Positions 33,689-42,310 of a stretch of 55,489 bases of DNA are shown here, in pieces. The notes below the pieces were generated by a model that saw nothing but the letters and a program-made list of their open reading frames with translations, ran no database searches and was not told the DNA's origin. Within the stretch, counting starts at the first letter, position 1. The number at the start of each line of letters is the position of its first letter. The position numbers and the translations under genes are program-made. Source of the stretch: JASHPR01 sp963833885 (lineage in GTDB: Bacteria; Actinomycetota; Actinomycetes; Streptosporangiales; Streptosporangiaceae); NCBI GenBank assembly GCA_963833885.1, contig CAWHZU010000021.1, positions 1 through 55,489 of the forward strand, written 5' to 3'.

Positions 33689-34570
33689 ATGTCGCTCACC
33701 GTGACCGATCTTTATCGCTACCCGGTCAAGTCGTGCCGCGGGGAGCGGCTGCCCGAGGCGGCGGTTGAGCCGTGGGGCCTGGCCGGGGACCGCCGCTGGA
33801 TGATCGTGGACCCGGGCGGCGACGTGGTGACCGCGCGTGAGCGGCCGCGGCTGCTGCTGGTCACGCCGTTCCCCGGCGACGACGCCATCCGGCTGACCGG
33901 GCTCGCCATGCCCGACCTGACCGTGCCGGTCCCGGCGGGCGATGACCTGATCCCGGTGACCGTGTGGGACAGCAAGCTGCTCGCCTCCCCGGCCGGCGAC
34001 GCAGCCGACGCGTGGCTCAGCGAGGTGGCCGGGGAGCCGGTGCGGCTGGTCTACCTCGACGACCCGACCCGCCGGCGGCCGAACCCCCGCTACAGCCGCG
34101 ACGGCGACCTGGTCTCGTTCGCCGACGGCTACCCGCTGCTGGTCACCACGGAGAGCTCGCTGGCCGCCCTCAACGAGCTGATCGCGGCTGGCCCGCTCGC
34201 CGCCGAGGGCCCGTTGCCGATGCGGCGGTTCCGGCCCAACGTGGTCGTCGCCGGAACTGAGCCGTGGGCCGAGGACGGCTGGCGGCTGCTGCAGATCGGC
34301 GACGTCGCGTTCCGGGCCGTCAAGGGGTGTGACCGGTGCGTGCTGACCACTATCGACCCGGACACCGCGGCCAAGGGGAAGGAGCCGATCGCGACGCTGG
34401 CGCGGAGCCGGCGCTGGGACGGCAAGGTGTGGTTCGGCGTGAATTTGATCCCCGACCCACCCGACCCCACCGACCCCGCCGACTCGCCACGGACCGCCGG
34501 CGCGATCAGGCTCGGTGACCCGGTCCGGATCCTGGAGCAGGCCGACCGCTCCGACGGCCCGCTGCGCTGA
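33689..34570 (+). CDS. MOSC-domain molybdenum cofactor sulfur protein
   Basis: 293 residues. The N-terminal MOSC beta-barrel (VTDLYRYPVKSCRGERLPEA, GLAGDRRWMIVD) is followed by the MOSC domain with its conserved cysteine in VKGCDRCVLTTIDPDT. The layout is that of YcbX/mARC-like proteins, which use a molybdenum cofactor to reduce N-hydroxylated compounds. C-terminal ferredoxin or other fusion domains are absent. The protein ends with a proline-rich stretch (PDPPDPTDPADSPR) and a short strand. It stands 60 bp upstream of an MFS exporter gene on the same strand. Confidence 0.85.
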   Translation: MSLTVTDLYRYPVKSCRGERLPEAAVEPWGLAGDRRWMIVDPGGDVVTARERPRLLLVTPFPGDDAIRLTGLAMPDLTVPVPAGDDLIPVTVWDSKLLASPAGDAADAWLSEVAGEPVRLVYLDDPTRRRPNPRYSRDGDLVSFADGYPLLVTTESSLAALNELIAAGPLAAEGPLPMRRFRPNVVVAGTEPWAEDGWRLLQIGDVAFRAVKGCDRCVLTTIDPDTAAKGKEPIATLARSRRWDGKVWFGVNLIPDPPDPTDPADSPRTAGAIRLGDPVRILEQADRSDGPLR

Positions 34571-34629
34571 CCAGCGGCCGCCGGACGTGGCGAGTTCGAA
34601 AACGAGACTGCCGGTATGCTAATCCGCAG

Positions 34630-36189
34630 ATGACAGACAGCCCCCGCGCCCCCGGGACGCTGGGCGGGAACGCCCACCGCCGCCCGATACTGATCGCGCT
34701 CATGGTCACGATGGCGCTCTCGGCGGTCGACAACACGATCGTCTCCACCGCGCTGCCGCAGGTGGTCCACGATCTCGGCGGATTCACGCTGTTCAGCTGG
34801 GTCTTCTCCGGCTACCTGCTGGCCCAGACCGTGTCGATCCCGATCTACGGCAAGCTCGCCGACCAGTGGGGCCGCAAGCCGATCCTGATCTTCGGCACCA
34901 TCGTCTTCCTGAGCGGTTCCGCGCTGAGCGCGGCGTCGTGGGACATGGTGAGCCTGATCTGCTTCCGCGCCGTGCAGGGGGTCGGGGCCGGCGCGATCAT
35001 GGCCACGGTCAACACGCTGGCCGGTGACCTCTACGAGCTGAAGGACCGGGGCCGGGTCCAGGGCTGGCTGGCGAGCGTGTGGGGGATCTCGGCGGTGTTC
35101 GGCCCGACGATCGGCGGGTCGCTGGCCCAGTACGCCTCCTGGCGGTGGATCTTCCTGATCAACCTGCCGCTGGGCGCGATCGCGATCGCCATGATCGCGC
35201 GCTTCCTGCACGAGCAGGTGACCAGGACCCGGCACCGGATCGACGTGGCCGGCACGGTGGCCGTGCTGGTGGCCGCCGGCGCGCTGGTCTTCGGCCTGCT
35301 GCAGGGCGGCGTCGCCTGGGCCTGGCTGTCGCCACAGAGCATCCTGGTCTTCGCCGTGGCGGTCGTGGCGACCGTGGCAGCCCTGGTCGCCGAGCACCGC
35401 GCCGTCGAGCCGATCCTGCCGCCCTGGCTGTGGCGGCAACGCGCGGTCGCCGGGTCCGCCGTCGCCGCGTTCGGGCTTGGGCTGCTCGTCATCGGGCCGA
35501 CCACGTTCCTGCCCACCTACGGCCAGCTGGTGCTCGGCCTTAGCGCGGTCGCCGCCGGTGCGGTGCTGGCCACGATGAGCTTCGGCTGGCCGCTGGCCAC
35601 CTCACAGTCCGCCAAGCTGTTCCTGCGGCTTGGGTTCCGCGACACCGCGCTGATCGGTGCCGCGATCTGCCTGGTGGCGGTCGGCGCGTTCCTGCTGTTC
35701 CCGCCCGTATCGCCGGTGTGGCAGCCGGTCGTCGACACGTTCGTGCTGGGCGGCGGGTTCGGCCTGCTCTCGGTGTGCACGGTGGTGGGCCCGCAGTCCA
35801 CGGTGGGCTGGAATCAGCGCGGCGTGGTCACCGGCTCGGTCATGTTCTGCCGGTACCTCGGGCAGAGCGTCGGTGCCGCGGTGTTCGGCGCGATCTTCAA
35901 CACCAGCCTTAACGCGACGCTCCGTGGCGCGCCCGGCGACCTGAAGGCTCACCTGCCGCGGACGGTGAGCGGAGTCAGCGCCACGATCGGCCAGGCCAGC
36001 AGGCTCGGCCCCGCCGCCAATTACCTGCGCGACGGCATCTCGGCGGCAACGCACCACGTTTATGTCGGCCTGGTCGTGGCCAGCGTGCTCACGATCGCGG
36101 CGATCATGGTGATTCCGCGGCGGATGCCGTCCGCCGGCCCGGACCAGGCCGCGGACGCCCCCGAGTCCGCGGCCCGGCCGCGCTCGTAG
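34630..36189 (+). CDS. DHA2-type MFS exporter
   Basis: 519 residues with 14 membrane segments, an EmrB/QacA-type proton-coupled exporter. It has the N-terminal SAVDNTIVSTALPQVVHDLG, motif A GKLADQWGRKPILI and motif C region SAVFGPTIGGSLAQ. It is distinct in sequence from the duplicated exporter at 17287. No regulator is adjacent; the upstream gene is the MOSC protein. The ATG lacks a strong ribosome-binding site but the membrane domain begins about 15 residues later, so the start is probably right. Confidence 0.9.
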   Translation: MTDSPRAPGTLGGNAHRRPILIALMVTMALSAVDNTIVSTALPQVVHDLGGFTLFSWVFSGYLLAQTVSIPIYGKLADQWGRKPILIFGTIVFLSGSALSAASWDMVSLICFRAVQGVGAGAIMATVNTLAGDLYELKDRGRVQGWLASVWGISAVFGPTIGGSLAQYASWRWIFLINLPLGAIAIAMIARFLHEQVTRTRHRIDVAGTVAVLVAAGALVFGLLQGGVAWAWLSPQSILVFAVAVVATVAALVAEHRAVEPILPPWLWRQRAVAGSAVAAFGLGLLVIGPTTFLPTYGQLVLGLSAVAAGAVLATMSFGWPLATSQSAKLFLRLGFRDTALIGAAICLVAVGAFLLFPPVSPVWQPVVDTFVLGGGFGLLSVCTVVGPQSTVGWNQRGVVTGSVMFCRYLGQSVGAAVFGAIFNTSLNATLRGAPGDLKAHLPRTVSGVSATIGQASRLGPAANYLRDGISAATHHVYVGLVVASVLTIAAIMVIPRRMPSAGPDQAADAPESAARPRS

Positions 36190-36198
36190 CGGGGCGGC

Positions 36199-36570
36199 CT
36201 ACCGGTCCTGGAGCACAGCGAGGATGTTGCCCGCCGGATCGGTGAACCAGGCGATGTACGGGCCGCCGCCCCGGCTGATGCCCCGCTCGTCCTGCTCCAT
36301 GCCCTCGTACCGCTCGAACCGAACCCCGCGCGCGGCCAGCTCGTCGACCGCGGCCTCGATGTCGTCGACCGGGAAGTTGAGGATCGTGAAGCTGGCGGGT
36401 GTGTGGCCGCTCTTGGGGTAGACCAGCGTGTCCCTGCCGCCCGCCAGGTGCAGGGTCATCAGCCCGTACTGCTCGGAGGTGTTGATGCCGAGCGTCTCCC
36501 CGTAGAACCGCCGCGCCTGGTCCAGGTCGTCGACGGCGAACCCGCTGAACGCCTTCGTGTTCGCGAACAT
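36199..36570 (-). CDS. VOC-family (glyoxalase/bleomycin resistance fold) protein
   Basis: 123 residues with two beta-alpha-beta-beta-beta modules (KAFSGFAVDDLDQARRFYGE, TLGINTSEQ; SFTILNFPVDDIEAAVDELA, RGVRFERYEG) and the C-terminal IAWFTDPAGNILAVLQ typical of the vicinal oxygen chelate superfamily. Functions range from glyoxalase to dioxygenase to drug binding; none can be assigned. AAGGAG lies 9 nt before the ATG. It converges with the MFS exporter, with only 9 bp between the stops. Confidence 0.85.
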   Translation of the reverse strand: MFANTKAFSGFAVDDLDQARRFYGETLGINTSEQYGLMTLHLAGGRDTLVYPKSGHTPASFTILNFPVDDIEAAVDELAARGVRFERYEGMEQDERGISRGGGPYIAWFTDPAGNILAVLQDR

Positions 36571-36661
36571 GCCGGAACGCTCCTTCCCGCTGATGCTCTA
36601 TCTCGTCAGACGCGAGTGTGGCCCAGAACTCATCGGCGCCCGGGTCAATCCGTGCGACGGG

Positions 36662-36707
36662 CCCGGAACAATCCACCCCGCGGACCCCGGAACAATCCAC
36701 CCCGCGG
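36662..36707. repeat. two perfect 22-bp direct repeats, 24-bp period
   Basis: CCCGGAACAATCCACCCCGC followed by GG occurs at 36662-36683 and again at 36686-36707. They lie about 50 bp upstream of the FMN reductase start, in the 187-bp gap between divergent genes. They could be tandem regulator sites or a simple slippage duplication. Confidence 0.6.
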
Positions 36708-36757
36708 GGCGTTAGCTATGATTGAGCTTTCAACTACATTCACCGAAAGGTGCACCG

Positions 36758-37327
36758 ATGCCGAACCTGACCATCATCGTCGGCTCGACCCGCCCGGGCC
36801 GTGCGGGCCTGCCGATCTCCCAGTGGTTCACCGCGCGCGCCAAGGACCACGGCGGGTTCGACGTGACCGTCGCTGACCTGGCCGAGCTCGACCTGCCGAT
36901 GCTCGACGAGCCGAACCACCCGCGGCTGGGGCAGTACACCAAGCGGCACACCAAGGAGTGGAGCGCGATCATCGACGCCGCGGACGCGATCGTGTTCGTC
37001 ACGCCGGAGTACAACTACGGCTACCCGGCGTCGATCAAGAACGCGATCGACTATCTGCACAAGGAGTGGAACTACAAGCCGGTCGGCTTCGTCTCGTACG
37101 GTGGCATCGCCGCGGGTACCCGCGCGGTGCAGCAGCTCAAGCAGGTGCTGACCACGCTGCGGATGTTCCCGGTGTTCGAGAGCGTGAACATACCGTTCCA
37201 CACCCAGTTCCTCGACGAGGACGGCGTGCTGGTGCCGAACGAGATCATGGACCAGGCCGCCGACGCGATGCTGAACGAGCTCGGCCGCACCGAGGCAGCC
37301 CTGCGCCCGCTGCGGTCGGCGTCCTAA
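36758..37327 (+). CDS. NADPH-dependent FMN reductase
   Basis: A 189-residue flavodoxin-fold reductase of the NADPH-dependent FMN reductase family. It has the phosphate-binding loop VGSTRPGRAG, the FMN ring-binding TPEYNYGYPASIKNAIDYL and the SYGGIAAG loop. It likely reduces FMN, quinones or azo/nitro compounds. The ATG at 36758 has AAAGG about 8 nt upstream; an in-frame ATG 12 codons earlier overlaps unlikely sequence. Two 22-bp direct repeats lie just upstream. The stop overlaps the stop of the converging Lrp/AsnC gene by 4 nt. Confidence 0.88.
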   Translation: MPNLTIIVGSTRPGRAGLPISQWFTARAKDHGGFDVTVADLAELDLPMLDEPNHPRLGQYTKRHTKEWSAIIDAADAIVFVTPEYNYGYPASIKNAIDYLHKEWNYKPVGFVSYGGIAAGTRAVQQLKQVLTTLRMFPVFESVNIPFHTQFLDEDGVLVPNEIMDQAADAMLNELGRTEAALRPLRSAS

Positions 37328-37776
37328 GCGGGCAGCGGCCGCTCGTGCACGATCCGCTTCATGACCAGCGTTGAGGTCATGCGCTGCACGCCGGGCAGCG
37401 CGGTCAGCCGGTCGTCCTGCAGCCGCTGGTACGCGGCCAGGTCGGTGGTCACGACGCGCAGCAGGTAGTCGGGGTCGCCGAAGAGCCGCTCGGCCTGCAC
37501 CACGTTCGGTATCGCGGCAAGCCCGTCTTCGAAGCTCATCAGCGTCTCCCGGTCCTCCTGACGCATGGTCACGAACACCAGCGCCTCGAAGCCAAGGCCG
37601 ACGGCCTCGGCGTCCACCACCGCGCGGTAGCCGCGGATCGCACCGCTGCGCTCCAGGGCGCGCAGCCTCCGGTGGCACGGCGAGATGCTGAGACCCACGT
37701 GCGCGGCGAGTTCGGTCACGGTGAGGCGGCCGTCCTGCTGCAGCGCAGCAAGGATTTTGCGATCCAGCGCGTCCAT
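37324..37776 (-). CDS. Lrp/AsnC-family transcriptional regulator
   Basis: 150 residues. The N-terminal winged helix-turn-helix (LDRKILAALQQDGRLTVTEL, HVGLSISPCHRRLRALERSG) is followed by a RAM-type ligand domain (VFVTMRQEDRETLMSFEDGL; GDPDYLLRVVTTDLAAYQRL). Such proteins form octamers that sense amino acids. It is transcribed divergently from a LysE-type exporter, 81 bp apart, the classical arrangement in which the regulator controls amino-acid export. Confidence 0.92.
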   Translation of the reverse strand: MDALDRKILAALQQDGRLTVTELAAHVGLSISPCHRRLRALERSGAIRGYRAVVDAEAVGLGFEALVFVTMRQEDRETLMSFEDGLAAIPNVVQAERLFGDPDYLLRVVTTDLAAYQRLQDDRLTALPGVQRMTSTLVMKRIVHERPLPA

Positions 37777-37857
37777 GGGGTTTATTCTTCCACTGCAGAG
37801 CGACTGCGCGACATTATTGAGGAACACATTCGGGCCGGTCAGAGATAGTTTGCTTGC

Positions 37858-38541
37858 ATGCCTGCCAGTTCGGTCGTCGCGTTCTGGGTGGTCGCCCTGC
37901 TGCTGATCATGGTTCCGGGCGCGGACTGGGCGTTCGTCCTCGGCGTCAGCCTCCGGGGTCGCTCGGTGCTTCCCGCCGTCGGCGGCCTGGTGCTCGGCTA
38001 CACCGGGATCACCATCGTCGTGGCGGCGGGTGTCGGTGCCGTCGTGGGCCGGTCTCCGGCACTGCTCGGCGGGCTCACCGTCGTCGGCGGCTGCTATCTG
38101 ATCTGGCACGGCGCGACGACCTTCGCCAGGCCGGCGGCGGCCTCCGCCCGGAGAGACGCCGCGCCCAGACCCGCCGCGCCCGGACCCGATGCACCGGGAT
38201 CCACCGCAGCCGGACCCGTCGCGGCGGGAGCCCCGCCGGCCGACACCGGCCGGGCGGTGATGGTCAGGGGCCTTGGCGTCAGCGCGCTCAACCCCAAGGG
38301 CCTGCTGATCTTCCTGGCCCTGCTGCCGCAGTTCACCAACCCGCGCTGGAGCTGGCCGCTCACCGCCCAACTCGGCCTGCTCGGGCTGGTGTTCGCGGCG
38401 AGCTGCGGGGCGTTTTACCTAGGCCTCGGGTCCGCTGCGCGGAAGATCCTGACCGCGAGGCCCGCCGCCGCCCGGGCGGTCACCCGGTTCTCCGGGGTGG
38501 CGATGGTCGTCATCGGCGCGCTGCTGCTCGTCCGGCACTGA
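37858..38541 (+). CDS. LysE-family amino-acid exporter
   Basis: 227 residues with about six membrane segments. It has the LysE/RhtB signature at the N-terminus (MVPGADWAFVLGVSLRGR) and the segment SALNPKGLLIFLALLPQF. A long alanine/proline-rich cytoplasmic loop (about residues 92-133) is an unusual extension between segments 3 and 4. It exports an amino acid or derivative, probably under control of the divergent Lrp/AsnC gene. Its last 120 bases are overlapped by the extended frame of the converging TetR pseudogene. Confidence 0.88.
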   Translation: MPASSVVAFWVVALLLIMVPGADWAFVLGVSLRGRSVLPAVGGLVLGYTGITIVVAAGVGAVVGRSPALLGGLTVVGGCYLIWHGATTFARPAAASARRDAAPRPAAPGPDAPGSTAAGPVAAGAPPADTGRAVMVRGLGVSALNPKGLLIFLALLPQFTNPRWSWPLTAQLGLLGLVFAASCGAFYLGLGSAARKILTARPAAARAVTRFSGVAMVVIGALLLVRH

Positions 38542-39178
38542 CCCGCGGGCCGCCGTGGCCTCGACGAGCCGTACCAGGTCATCGACGTCCGCCTCGAACT
38601 CGGCGTCCCAGTCCGTCGGCGCATTGAGCCAGCGGATCACGGCCTTGTGCCCGGGCAGCGGCGCGTCGCCCAGCTGACCTCGGCGGACCCGCACGTAGGA
38701 CTCCCCCTGCGCGAAGCGGCCGCCCACCTCCGAGGCGCCGTAGCCGAGGGCGAGGGTAGTGAGCAGCCGTTCCATGCGCGGGACCTCGCCGGGCGGGACC
38801 CCCGCGTCGAGCAGCGTGGTGTAGAACAGATCGACGCCGGCTCGCGGAATCCGCAGTGGCCGAGGGCCGGGAAAACGCCAGCGCCGCCGCCCACGGATGA
38901 CGGTGCGCAAGCTGCCGGGCGCCATGCAGCAGCACGCGCAGCCGCTCCCGCCAGTCAAGACTCGAGTAAAACACCGGGCCCTCGTCGGCGACCATCTGGC
39001 CGACCACCCGGCCGAGCATGCCGTCGAGCAGCGCAGCCTTGCTGCCGACGTGCGGGTAGAGCGCCATCGGCGTCACCCCGGTCCGCTCGGCAAGGGCCCG
39101 CATGGACACCGCCTCGAGGCCCTTGTCGTCGGCCAGTTCCAGCGCCGCGTCCAGGATCGCTTGCTTTCGGTCGGCCAT
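38419..39178 (-). pseudogene. frameshifted TetR-family repressor
   Basis: The ATG at 39178 opens a normal TetR N-terminus (ADRKQAILDAALELADDKGL, MRALAERTGVTPMALYPHVG) and continues to HRHPWAAALAFSRPSATADS. The matching C-terminal half (AGVDLFYTTLLDAGVPPGEV, ERLLTTLALGYGASEVGGRF, WDAEFEADVDDLVRLVEA) is in another frame. One indel is needed between about 38850 and 38880. After the domain end that second frame finds no stop until 38419 and runs antisense over lysE, which suggests the native stop has also been lost. It could be genuine decay or a sequencing indel. The gene diverges from an ABC exporter with operator-like repeats between them. Confidence 0.7.
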
Positions 39179-39182
39179 GACT

Positions 39183-39208
39183 CTACAGTGTAGATCTATA
39201 CGGTGTAG
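39183..39208. promoter_or_regulatory. operator-like inverted repeats between TetR gene and ABC exporter
   Basis: CTACAGTGTAG at 39183-39193 (arms CTACA/TGTAG) and CTATACGGTGTAG at 39196-39208 (arms CTAyAC/GTrTAG) are two related dyads side by side, 5 bp from the TetR start codon. They are well placed to repress both the TetR gene and the exporter. AGGGAGG at 39218-39224 is the exporter ribosome-binding site. Confidence 0.65.
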
Positions 39209-39232
39209 ATCACAAATAGGGAGGTGCTCAGG

Positions 39233-40138
39233 ATGCTCATGGCTGAGGGGCTCGTGAAGCGGTACGGCAGCCGCCGCGCGCTCGACGGCTTCGATCTGGA
39301 GGTCCTGCCGGGCGAAATCGTCGGCCTGATCGGGCACAACGGCGCGGGCAAGTCGACGTTCGTCGAGGTCGTCACCGGCCTGGTCCGCCCGGACGCGGGA
39401 ACGGTGCGGGTGGGCGGCGTCGACGTGCTGCGTGACCGGCGCGGGGCCCGAGCACTGACCGGGGTCGCGCCGCAGGAAATTTCGCTGTACGTCAGCGCGA
39501 CCGTCCGGGACAACCTGCGGCTGTTCGCCGCCGTGGCCGGGCTGCGGCGCCGCGCGCTCCGGCTGGCCGTCGACCAGGTCGCGCAGGAACTGCAGCTCAC
39601 CGACGTGCTGGGGCAGCGGGTCGGCGTGCTCTCCGGCGGCCAGCGGCGGCGGACCCAGGCCGCGGCGGCGCTGGTCGGCGGCGCACCGCTGCTGCTGCTC
39701 GACGAGCCGACCGCGGGCGCTGACCCCGATACCCGCACCGCCCTGCTCCGGGCGGTCCGCGCCCGCGCGTCCGACGGCGCCGCCGTCCTCTACACCACGC
39801 ACTACCTGCCCGAGCTGACTGACCTCGGCGCCACCATCGCCGTCGCCAGGTCCGGGCGGGTCATCGCCCGCGGCGACCAGGACACCCTGATCACCGGGCT
39901 GCCCGGGGAACTGAGGCTGCGCCTCGACGACGCGGTGGGCGCCGGATGCCTGCCGGGCTCGATCGCCGGCCGCACCCAGACCGTGGACGGCGAACTGCGG
40001 ATCACCAGCGCCGACCCGCCCGCCGACCTTGCCGCGCTGCTCACGGCCGGATGCTCGCCGGTCTCTGTCGACGTCCGCCGTCCCGACCTAGACGATCTCT
40101 ACTCGGCCCTGGCCCTGGAGGCTTCCCATGCTGTCTGA
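39233..40138 (+). CDS. ABC transporter ATPase
   Basis: 301 residues. Walker A GHNGAGKST, signature LSGGQ, Walker B LLLLDEPTAGADP, H-loop YTTHYL. A C-terminal extension of about 80 residues is typical of drug- or polysaccharide-type ABC-2 exporters. The ATG at 39233 is used because AGGGAGG ends 8 nt upstream; an in-frame GTG at 39224 would overlap that site. The ATPase overlaps the permease gene by 11 nt, so the subunits are translationally coupled. The divergent TetR gene is frameshifted, so the pair may be constitutively expressed. Confidence 0.9.
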   Translation: MLMAEGLVKRYGSRRALDGFDLEVLPGEIVGLIGHNGAGKSTFVEVVTGLVRPDAGTVRVGGVDVLRDRRGARALTGVAPQEISLYVSATVRDNLRLFAAVAGLRRRALRLAVDQVAQELQLTDVLGQRVGVLSGGQRRRTQAAAALVGGAPLLLLDEPTAGADPDTRTALLRAVRARASDGAAVLYTTHYLPELTDLGATIAVARSGRVIARGDQDTLITGLPGELRLRLDDAVGAGCLPGSIAGRTQTVDGELRITSADPPADLAALLTAGCSPVSVDVRRPDLDDLYSALALEASHAV

Positions 40139-40886
40139 ATCCGCCTACCGCACCCGCGCGGTCATGCGCCACAACACGATCCTGCTGCTGCGCGAGCCTG
40201 GGCCACTGGTCAGCAGGCTGGTCCTGCCGCTGCTCTTCCTCACGCTGCTGCACCCGCTGTACCAGGCGGCGCAGGGGCATGGTGCCGGCATAAGCCAGGC
40301 AGTGATCGCCACCCTGGTCACGTTCTCCCTGCTCGGCCTCTCAATCGTGGGCGGCTCGATCCTGGTCGAGCGGATGTGGCACACCTGGGAGCGGGTCCGG
40401 GCGACCGCGCTGCGCCCCGCCGAGCTGCTCGCAGGCAAGGCTGTGCCAGTGCTGGCGGCGCTGCTCCTGCAGCAGGCGCTGATCATCGGATTCGGCGCCG
40501 CCGTCTTCGGGCTCGCCGTGACCGGGCTGCCGCTGCTCGCGCTTGCCGTCCTGGCGTGGACGCTGGCCCTGCTCGGCATGGGCGCCGCGATCGGCGTGCT
40601 CGCCCGCAGCCTCAGCGAGATGTCGGTCATCTACGACCTGGGCGGCATGATCCTCAGCAGCCTCGGCGGGGCGCTGGTGCCGCTGTCCGCGATGCCGGGA
40701 TGGGTGCGGCACGTCGCGCCCGCCTCACCCGGGTACTGGGCGGTGTCCGCGCTCAAGGCCGCGCTGGCCGGCAGCACACCCGGCACGCTGCGGGCCTGTG
40801 CGGTCCTCGCCGGGATCGCGGTGGCCTTCGGCCTGTTCGCTGCCGTGCGAGCCGGACGCAGCGCCGCGCGCTCGACCCGCATGTGA
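40128..40886 (+). CDS. ABC-2 type permease
   Basis: 252 residues with about six membrane segments and the ABC-2 pattern (ILVERMWHTWERVRATALRP; MGAAIGVLARSLSEMSVIYD; MILSSLGGALVPLSAMPGW; SPGYWAVSALKAALAG). It is the membrane partner of the preceding ATPase. The ATG lies inside the end of the ATPase gene (11-nt overlap). Substrate is unknown. Confidence 0.88.
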   Translation: MLSESAYRTRAVMRHNTILLLREPGPLVSRLVLPLLFLTLLHPLYQAAQGHGAGISQAVIATLVTFSLLGLSIVGGSILVERMWHTWERVRATALRPAELLAGKAVPVLAALLLQQALIIGFGAAVFGLAVTGLPLLALAVLAWTLALLGMGAAIGVLARSLSEMSVIYDLGGMILSSLGGALVPLSAMPGWVRHVAPASPGYWAVSALKAALAGSTPGTLRACAVLAGIAVAFGLFAAVRAGRSAARSTRM

Positions 40887-40926
40887 GAATCGGCCACACG
40901 GCCGAGCGGCAGGGGAGCGGTGCGCC

Positions 40927-42197
40927 ATGAGCGACGTCGTCGAGCAGTACACGATCAGGCCGATCCCCGGCTCGGCGCGCCACGGCAGCGCACGCGACCT
41001 GCTCCCGTTCTGGTTCACGGTCAACGCGTCGGTGTACACGATCGGGCTCGGCGTCTTCGCCGCCGAGTTCCGGCTCGGCCTGTGGCCGACGATCGCCGCG
41101 ATCGTGGCAGGCGCCGCGGTCGGCGGCGCGTTCATGGCCGCTCATTCCGCCCAGGGACCGAGGCTGGGCGTGCCGCAGCTGGTCCAGAGCCGTGCCCAGT
41201 TCGGCTTCTACGGCGCGCTGCTGCCAAACGCGGCGATCTGGCTGCTGTTGCTGAGCACGCTGGTCGCCGCGGATGTCACGGCCGGCGGAACGCTGGCCGG
41301 CCTCTGGCACATCAGCCTCGCCCAGGGGGTGATGGTCGTGTGCTTCGTGGCCTGGCTGCTGGCGGTCTTCGGCTACCGGATCCTGCACAACGCCAGCCGG
41401 GTGATAGCCGTGGCCGCGCTGATCATGGCCGGCGTGCTGCTGGCCCGCCTGGCGCAGCGCCTCGGCGGCACCCCGGCCGGCCCGACCGCGTTCGGCGTCT
41501 CGACGTGGCTGTCGTGCTTCTCGATCATGGTCGTGGCTCAGGTCGCGTGGGCGCCGTACGTCGCCGACTACTCGCGATACCTGCCGTCCGGCACCAGCGC
41601 CGGGCGGGCGTTCTGGCATACCTACCTGGGCAGCGTGGCCGGTGCGGCCATCTTTGCCAGCATCGGGGCGATGGCGAGCACGATCACGCTGCGAACTACC
41701 GGGGTCAGCCCGGTCGGCTATCTCTCCACGCTGCTGCCCGGGGTCGCGTGGCTGGCCGTGATCGTGCTGCTGCTCGGAACCGTCGCCGCCGTAACGGTCT
41801 ACCTGTACAGCTCGGTGCTCACCGGCCTGGCGATCGGCTCAAGGAACGGTGGCACGGCGCCGGCGCCCGTGGTGCGGGGCATCGGCGCCGCGGTGATCAT
41901 GGCGGTCACCGGCTATGTTGCCAGCGGGATTTCAGTCCGGCTGCTGATCGACATCACTGATCTCGCCGTGCCGCTGGCGCACGATGCTCGCGTTCCTGGC
42001 CGGCCTGGCGGCCGAGGTCCCCTTCGCCGATTCGGTGTACCCGGCGTTCGAGGGGTCCCGTAGCGACCGCCTGGAATGGCCTCGACATCTCCTGGCTTGC
42101 CGGGTTCATCGTTGCCGGCGGGCTGTACTGCCTGGCCAGGCCGGATCGCGGGGCACGGCGGGACGCCGCCGCTATAAGACTCAACCGATCTATATAG
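40927..42197 (+). pseudogene. decayed NCS1-family nucleobase permease
   Basis: The first about 340 codons give an NCS1 permease closely related to the intact gene at 42311 (SDVVEQYTI; AHSAQGPRLGVPQLVQSRAQ; GWAPYV replaced by AWAPYVADYSRYLPSGTSA). After LLIDITDL the sequence corresponding to about 40-50 residues of the intact protein is missing. The frame then shifts to MLAFLAGLAAEVPF and SVYPAFEG, and shifts again at about 42060 to GLDISWLAGFIVAGGLYCLA, ending at TAG 42195-42197. One deletion plus two frameshifts are hard to explain as sequencing error. GGGGAG still lies 9 nt before the ATG. A truncated product of about 10 membrane segments could be made. Confidence 0.85.
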
Positions 42198-42310
42198 CAG
42201 GAATACCGGCCTGCCTCGCCGGGGTTGCCCGGTCAAGGGTGGACATTGGCGGCACAGAATGGTCCGCTGAAATCAGGCCATTCTTCGCGTCATTGCAGCA
42301 GGGGTAACCG

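Noticed and set aside
42198..42310. Riboswitch upstream of the nucleobase permease
   Set aside because: The 113-bp gap has one imperfect dyad (GAATGG/CCATTC) but nothing resembling the conserved cores of purine, preQ1 or TPP riboswitches.
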